In this document: one piece after another, positions 51,665 through 64,000 of the stretch
Layout of the letters: each line of letters opens with the position of its first letter
Position numbering within the stretch: the first letter of the stretch is position 1
Origin: Chrysomallon squamiferum
Lineage: Eukaryota; Mollusca; Gastropoda; Neomphalida; Peltospiridae
Direction of reading: 5' to 3'
Assembly: GCA_012295275.1 (NCBI GenBank)
Contig: CM022672.1
Location: 4,462,443-4,526,442 of the forward strand
DNA length: 64,000 nucleotides
Notes under the pieces: generated by a model
Database searches by the model: none
Told to the model about the DNA's origin: nothing
Seen by the model: only the letters and a program-made list of their open reading frames with translations
Translations under genes and position numbers: made by a program

Positions 51665-53360
51665 CACATACAGACACACACAGTGACCATTAACAACAAA
51701 CATAAATCAGTCCAAAGTCTTATATAGGTTTGTTTTATCGACCAGGATGTAAATAAAAACTTAAATCTCTTCATTTTTTTTTTTTTTTGCTAAGTATAAA
51801 AGTGTCCAGAATGTGGGATTCATAAAATTTTATTTTGGTCATTTATCTGTTTGTGCAATACAAAAATATGCGTAAAATTTTAAGATGTTATTAACGATTT
51901 TTGAAAGTTGTGATATCGATAAGTGTATGTTAAAAGTCATTGAATTTTAAATTATTATATAAAATTTAAATGATTAATAAATAATAGTTTATGATGTTTA
52001 AAAATTAAACATTCTCGGAATGTATGTAATTATGTATATATGAATGTATGTATACATATGTGTCTGCATACATACATGTATGTTTGTATTATGTATGTAT
52101 GTATTATTATTATTATTATTATTATTAAATATTATGATTACTGATTAAAAATTATAACATTTTAATTATTAATTAATTTTATTTTGTTTTTTTTATTTTT
52201 TCAGGAAAGAACTACATTTTGATCATTATTCTATATGAAACTGTGACGGGGGTACATTTTAACGCCTGTCACAGGTGTTTTGGCACGGAACCACATCATG
52301 TTTTCGAGAATGGCGGTTTGCATGAATCCAGACACTCCGTACCTCAGCTGATTAGAGAATTCCATTCAAATTTACTGGACTTGAGTAACGAACTTTTACG
52401 AGGGAAAACGCAGTTCGTAAGTTTTATATATTATTGATTTGTAGTAGTAGTAGTAGTAGTAGTAGTAATATTACTGGTAGTGATAATAATGGCAGTCGTA
52501 ACAATAGTAGTAGCATCAGCATCACCAACTGAAGCAGTAGTAGCAGTAGTAATAGAAGTAATAGTAGGAATAGTGATGTATATATATAAGACGCCACAAA
52601 ACCGTACATTTCAAATATACTTCAGAATGAATCTTGTTTCTTCTGTCCTTGCGTCCAGCTTCAGTCTGTCTGTGTGTGTATAACGTTCTGCACACACACA
52701 TATACAGGCACTACTAACACACAGTTACTTATTTTATTTCAGGTAAACACTCACCACGGCGGGAATGCAGACTTTCTAGATCTGATGACAATTGATGTCC
52801 CACGTAGCTGCCTCGCCAGGTATCCTCACATCACAGTAAGTTCGTTTAACACGCATAAGCTAAAGATAGTACAGGATAGAGTCCCACTGCCTGAAAAAAC
52901 CTCCCAGTAATTTATACATTTTAATTACGTTTGTAATTCTTTAAGTTTAATGAACACACTAAACATGGTCAGATTAACCAAACAATTAATATGACAAATT
53001 AAACTCAGTTTTTCTACTCACTAGCAGAATTAAGTAGTTTTAGTTGTTTTTAAAGAAATATATAAATTTGAGGCTTTACGGACAAACCTTTCCGCTACTT
53101 GCATTGTTTTGCGTGTTGGTGGCAGTCTTTCGAAGTTTCACTTACTGCACAATATTTTTTTTTTCAAAAACTGTCAAAAAGAGCCTTCACTGTTTTCCAT
53201 AGGTGCATCGTTATATATGAATAAAAGAATAATGACAAGAGATATCTCACGACAAATTCTCTTTATTGGGCTATTTTCAATTCCCTGTCTGGTTTATCAA
53301 AGTTTGTGGTATTTGTTTCATGTATTTTGGGACGGTACAAAAAAAAAAAAAAAAAAAAAA

Positions 53361-53391
<31 letters not shown>

Positions 53392-53521
53392 AATAAAATA
53401 AAATAAATAAATAAAAAAAAAAAATACAAGAAAGAAAAAGACAACACCAACAACAACAAAACCAAAACTTTGCTATTTATCGATAAGAATAACTAACAGT
53501 CACTTGCGAGTTTAATCTTCC

Positions 53522-53570
<49 letters not shown>

Positions 53571-54205
53571 CAACAACAACAACCCCCAGTAACATTAACA
53601 ACAAGAACGACGTCAACAATAATAATAAATTGCAGGTGTTGTAATACGCGAATCGCAAATTAGGGTTACACCCCTTTGTCCATTAAAGTGTACGAACAAT
53701 CAGCATGGTTCGAACAAACAGTCTAAATACAAGGTATAAACTGTAAGCGATAATTTTAGGTTTTAGCCAGCAATCCCACCAATAACGAAGTAAGAGAGTA
53801 AAATTAAAAGCTAAAAGAATAAGTTTTCTTATTTTTTTTGACATCATGTTAACATATTTCTTATCTGTATTTCAGGATCCTAGGATGCTGTTCTTCGATC
53901 GACTTTCACGCCTTGCATTGTACCTAGATTTTATTCAGACAAATCGACATCGACGCTCGTGCGACGTCCACGTGACCCCATTATGCGCTAACGACCTTCT
54001 TTGCAAATGGCGTCAGGTTCTAACAGGCCTCGGCCTTTTCCGTCAATATCCTAGGCCATGCTGCCGGAAAGTGTTCCCAGATGATCGGATATCTTCGTGT
54101 ACAGAACTTCGTGCGGTTACGTATATTATGCTAAAGGATTCAGGGGAGATAATCAACCGCTTGATAAATGAAACTGAGACTTATTTAAGTGACAATGAAA
54201 ATTAA
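50774..54205 (+). CDS. small secreted cysteine-rich four-helix protein (cytokine-like candidate)
   Basis: Exons 50774-50780, 52205-52416, 52743-52835 and 53876-54205 give 213 residues. I recognise no family. The start MQGKNYILIIILYETVTG looks like a signal peptide. Four amphipathic segments follow: residues near PQLIREFHSNLLDLSNELL; MLFFDRLSRLALYLDFIQ; NDLLCKWRQVLTGLGLF; and TELRAVTYIMLKDSGEII. There are nine Cys and one sequon near the end (NET). Size, signal, four-helix pattern, a tiny first exon in phase 1 and later phase-0 introns resemble LIF/CLCF1-type class I cytokine genes. That is a structural analogy, not sequence homology. A peptide hormone or other helical secreted factor is also possible. 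Exons 2-4 are well supported. The 7-base exon 1 is inferred from an ATG in good context, a GTAGGT donor and matching phase. Confidence 0.72.
51117..51177. repeat. (ATT)n microsatellite
   Basis: About 18 ATT units in the first intron of the secreted-protein gene, followed by an imperfect GTA/GTT trinucleotide stretch to about 51430. Confidence 0.9.
52205..52416 (+). CDS. secreted-protein gene exon 2
   Basis: From TTTTTCAG|GAAAG to CAGTTC|GTAAG, phase 1 to 0. Codes the hydrophobic signal core, two closely spaced Cys (NACHRC), a His-rich linker and predicted helix A. Confidence 0.75.
52441..52470. repeat. (TAG)n microsatellite
   Basis: About nine TAG units and then imperfect AGTA/GCA repeats to 52570, directly after exon 2. 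Confidence 0.9.
52743..52835 (+). CDS. secreted-protein gene exon 3
   Basis: Thirty-one codons, phase 0-0, from TTTCAG|GTAAAC to ATCACA|GTAAG. Codes a loop with one Cys (RSCLARYP). Confidence 0.75.
53337..53425. repeat. poly(A)/(AAAT)n tract
   Basis: About 21 A's, then AAAT and AAAAT units, in intron 3 of the secreted-protein gene. Confidence 0.9.
53523..53585. repeat. (AAT)n(AAC)n microsatellite
   Basis: About 15 AAT units grading into CAA units. Confidence 0.93.
53876..54205 (+). CDS. secreted-protein gene exon 4
   Basis: From TATTTCAG|GATCC to the TAA stop at 54203-54205. Codes predicted helices B, C and D with six Cys, including an adjacent pair (PCC). Confidence 0.85.
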   Translation, partial: DPRMLFFDRLSRLALYLDFIQTNRHRRSCDVHVTPLCANDLLCKWRQVLTGLGLFRQYPRPCCRKVFPDDRISSCTELRAVTYIMLKDSGEIINRLINETETYLSDNEN

Positions 54206-54574
54206 CATTTCATACTGTTTTCATTTTGTATAACATTTTATTACTTGATGTTCGTAACAGCTGTATTTAATTATATGTTGAATAATTAGTTATTAGGTTA
54301 AATTTTTATTTTTACGATTTAATTTTAAGTTTTAAGCTTCTTAGAGATTAACTATCAAAAATTATTTTAAACAGAAATATTTTAGCTATATTTTGTAATG
54401 ATTTGTATGTCTGTGTTTTGTTCCTTAAACACAGGTACATAAATAATCAGCCTATGTTTAGGATCCACAGTTTCAGAAAAAAAAAAAAAAAAAAAAAAGA
54501 GAAGATTTTCCCGTCACTATAATTAGTATAATTATCAAGATGAAACAAACATAATTTTAAAGAGAAAAGGAAAG

Positions 54575-54607
<33 letters not shown>

Positions 54608-55477
54608 TGTCATAGTCGCCATATTTGCACCTCTCTGCATGTAAACAGAACAGAATGGAACTCTATTACATTCAGGCCAGTCAAATGCACTGTTTTATTT
54701 TATGTAGAGCGTAGTTCATTTCTTTCATTTATAATAAGCAAATCTGTTTGCAGGATTCCAGTTTGGTTGTTCAAAAAACCTCGCATCTCTATGATCTCTA
54801 TGAGAAACGACATGATCTCTTATGAAGAAACGACAATTTGTGAATTTCTTATTCTGATTTGAAGTTCTGTTATTACTATCTACCATGTAGTGTTTGGTAA
54901 TTGGCAAAGCTTAATATATGTTTAGTCTGATTTATGTGTATATATTACTACTATTAATGAGACTGGATTTCAGAGGGACGTCAGAAAGGTGAATGAGAGA
55001 TAGGTTTTAATTAACTTATATTTATTTATTTATTTATTTATGAATTGTTGCTATGTTTTTAAGTGGGCATGTATTTTGTTATAATTAAATATGTATTATG
55101 TTATTATACTTAAAAGATGCTTTAACTGCACATATTTTTGCTTTAAAGTGCCTTAAATAGATATATTCTTATCCAGAATTACTTTAATGATTGCGAAAGG
55201 CATTAAATAAATTCGTTATGTTATTGCAGTGCTTAACTTGCATTTTGTTTTAATAAAATATTTTTGAAAATTAATTTGATATCGAGTGTTCATTCTATTT
55301 TCGGTTAATCCCGAAAATCTTCCCTTTGTCCTTTTGCTGGTTTTGAGCATTTCAGTATATTTATAGATATTTAGTGTATTTGTTTTTAGAATTAATCATA
55401 ACAGTAAAGGATGACAGTAATAAAAAAAATAAAAAAATAAACGAATTAATATTTCTTTAAAGGGAGAAAGGAACTAT

Positions 55478-55740
55478 TTTATTTAACGACGCATTCAGAA
55501 TATTTTACTTCCGGTTAAGAGGCGTCAGACGTATGGATAAAGACCATTCAGAAAACAAGAGGAAAAACTCGCCGTTGCTACTGTTTCCGATTAGCAGCAA
55601 GTTATTATTTTATTTGTTATATCTATCCAAAGCCACAGACACGCTAGAACATGGTTTATGAGTTTAAGCCTAAAAGGAGAAATAGTGCAGTGGATCTGGC
55701 AAGTGCGAGCAAGCAGACTACCCGATGTACCTTGAGGCCA
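55478..55740 (-). mobile_element. mollusc-type SINE copy, second
   Basis: The left part (TTTTATTTAACGACGCATTC, then GGCGTCAGACGTATGG and TTCCGATTAGCAGCAAG) closely resembles the non-tRNA part of the same SINE family as at 28190. The right part is strongly diverged. The recognition is from memory of the family. Confidence 0.7.
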
Positions 55741-55741
55741 C

Positions 55742-55780
<39 letters not shown>

Positions 55781-55782
55781 AT
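55740..55782. repeat. (AAAT)n microsatellite
   Basis: About ten TAAA units directly at the SINE right end, followed by A-rich sequence to 55920. Confidence 0.9.
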
Positions 55783-56980
55783 ATACATGAAAATAAAATA
55801 ATAAAAGACAATGAAAAAAAAACTCAAAAATAAAAAAAAAAAAAAAAAAAAAAACAGAGAGAGAGAGATAGAGATAAAAAAAATAAAATAAAATTAAAAA
55901 AAAAAAGAGGAGAGAAAAGAACAAGAAATATTCCAAAAGAAAAAAAACACACGCACACACATACATACAGAATATATAGACAACACAAACACACACAAAA
56001 ATAAATAAGTAAAAAAAAAGATAAAGAAACAATAAGATAAACTGGTAGTTATGGAAATATTTCCAGTGATTCATTCACTTCTGTTTTAATTAAGACTTTA
56101 GTTTCTTCTTCTCATCACCGTAACAATCATCATCATCATCACTGTTGTAATCATCTTCATCATTATTATCATCATCGTGTCCTCACCACTACTGCAACCA
56201 TCACCACAATAACCACCACTGCAGTGATATCATCACCATCGTGGTCATCATCAGCTTCCGTGATTTATCATCATGGGCATCATCTTCATCATGGTCATCA
56301 TCACCATAATCATAATCATTATTACTACAATCATTGTTGTTATCACAGACATCATCATCATCATCATCATATTGTGTCAGGATCTTCGGCTTTTAGTAAT
56401 TTTCCTTGCTTTTCTTTTCATCTTCGCCCCATCCCTTCTCTAATCCTGTTGTCTCTTTCTTTTACTCTCCTGATTAATTCTATTTTTATTTATTATAACT
56501 TTTATTATTATTATTATTCTTATTATTCTTATTAGTCGTATTTTTTTATTTTTTATTTTTATTTTTTTGAAAGTAGAATATCACTGAATAAAAATATCTG
56601 CTGTATTAGGTTACCGACGTTAACACGGTGGATATCGATGTTCCAATGAAGTTAATCTGCTTACTGCGATCTTCATAAAGCGCTCATCTTGTCGCAAAGA
56701 CGTTTTCGTGCCCATTCCATTATCGTGTTAAATGGTCCAAATGAAATTAGGAAACTCCGCCATCCAGTCAGATCGTAATATAGCTAATGAAAAAAGACTT
56801 GTCCAAAGGCCGAGAATGGCATTCACTTTCACGAATGGTCTCCCCTAAATGTAGTTAACAATATGTCAAAAGCCTCTTAATTTGACGTTAACATCGCTCG
56901 CGACAGAGAGTTTGGCAAACACTGCGAGACAAGGGACAGAAACAAACAGGCAAGTGTTCTAAACTGTATGTATCTATGTA

Positions 56981-56983
<3 letters not shown>

Positions 56984-57070
<87 letters not shown>

Positions 57071-57130
57071 TGTATGTATGTATGTATATATGTATGTATG
57101 TATGTATGTATGAATATATGTATGTATAAA
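56984..57130. repeat. (TG)n(TATG)n compound microsatellite
   Basis: About 18 TG units followed by roughly 25 TATG units. Confidence 0.95.
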
Positions 57131-57437
57131 TGTATGAATCTATGTACATGTATCTACGTATGAATTTATGTATTTAATTATATATATGTATGTACATATG
57201 TATGTTTGGTGTGTGTTTTTATTATGTTTGTATTTGTATGCATATATTTCAGCATTTCTATGTTTACGCGTGCATGCATGTACGTGCGTAAGTACATAGT
57301 TATGTATGTGTGTTTCTGTATGCATATTATTTCAGTGAATTCTTCAGTATAAACTTACTCAATAAACTGCAAGTTTTAAACCTGGGTAAATGAATTCTAA
57401 GGACTCTGTCTCGTTTATGTTTTTTTGTATTTTAAAG

Positions 57438-63584
<6,147 letters not shown>

Positions 63585-63588
63585 GTGG

Positions 63589-63960
<372 letters not shown>

Positions 63961-64000
63961 CAACATAATACAACATATTATGCTTTGAGATTTCGATAAT

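Larger units (their letters stand above)
54206..57437. other. intergenic region with 3' UTR and SINE
   Basis: AATAAA at 55206-55211 and 55252-55257 are the first good polyadenylation signals after the secreted-protein stop. Beyond them lie a SINE-like copy, AAAT and CATCAT repeats, and a TG/TATG microsatellite. I see no exon. Confidence 0.55.

Overview
The window is a piece of a repeat-rich, AT-rich animal nuclear genome. Long introns with GT..AG borders, dense microsatellites, homopolymer runs and five multi-exon genes rule out a prokaryote. A mollusc is the best guess: two diverged copies (about 28.2 kb and 55.5 kb) look like a tRNA-derived SINE family that I recall as very abundant in molluscs, and the GPCR has a protostome neuropeptide-receptor look. 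I cannot name the species. I found no rRNA gene, intact tRNA gene or CRISPR array.

Layout. 1-5.5 kb: gene-poor, probably upstream DNA of the first gene. 5.5-7.85 kb (+): a three-exon ANTP/NKL-class homeobox gene, best described as Vent-like. 47.8-11.4 kb (-): a complete 17-exon orthologue of FAM184A, a long coiled-coil protein; the model gives 1103 residues. It converges tail to tail with the homeobox gene. 35.6-39.0 kb (+): a two-exon rhodopsin-family peptide GPCR, nested on the opposite strand inside the 14.8-kb intron 7 of FAM184A. 50.8-54.2 kb (+): a small secreted cysteine-rich protein of four exons whose predicted pattern is a four-helix bundle; I recognise no family and suggest a helical-cytokine-like ligand. 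57.4 kb to the window end (+): nine exons of a divergent SLC18 (VMAT-like) vesicular transporter that runs off the right edge.

Exon borders were set by hand from splice signals, reading-frame phase and family similarity. All phases join without a frame break, except that FAM184A exon 4 has two possible donors. The genes do not form an obvious pathway. The GPCR, the VMAT-like transporter and the secreted ligand candidate would all fit signalling tissue, but that is inference.

The most interesting item is the secreted four-helix candidate at 50.8-54.2 kb. Also notable are the Vent-like homeobox gene outside the chordates, a GPCR lacking the usual extracellular disulfide, a possible alternative terminal exon and very long CT tracts in the transporter gene, two colinear pogo/Tigger-like non-autonomous elements, an 84-bp-arm hairpin element, and an unidentified minus-strand reading frame broken by one stop.
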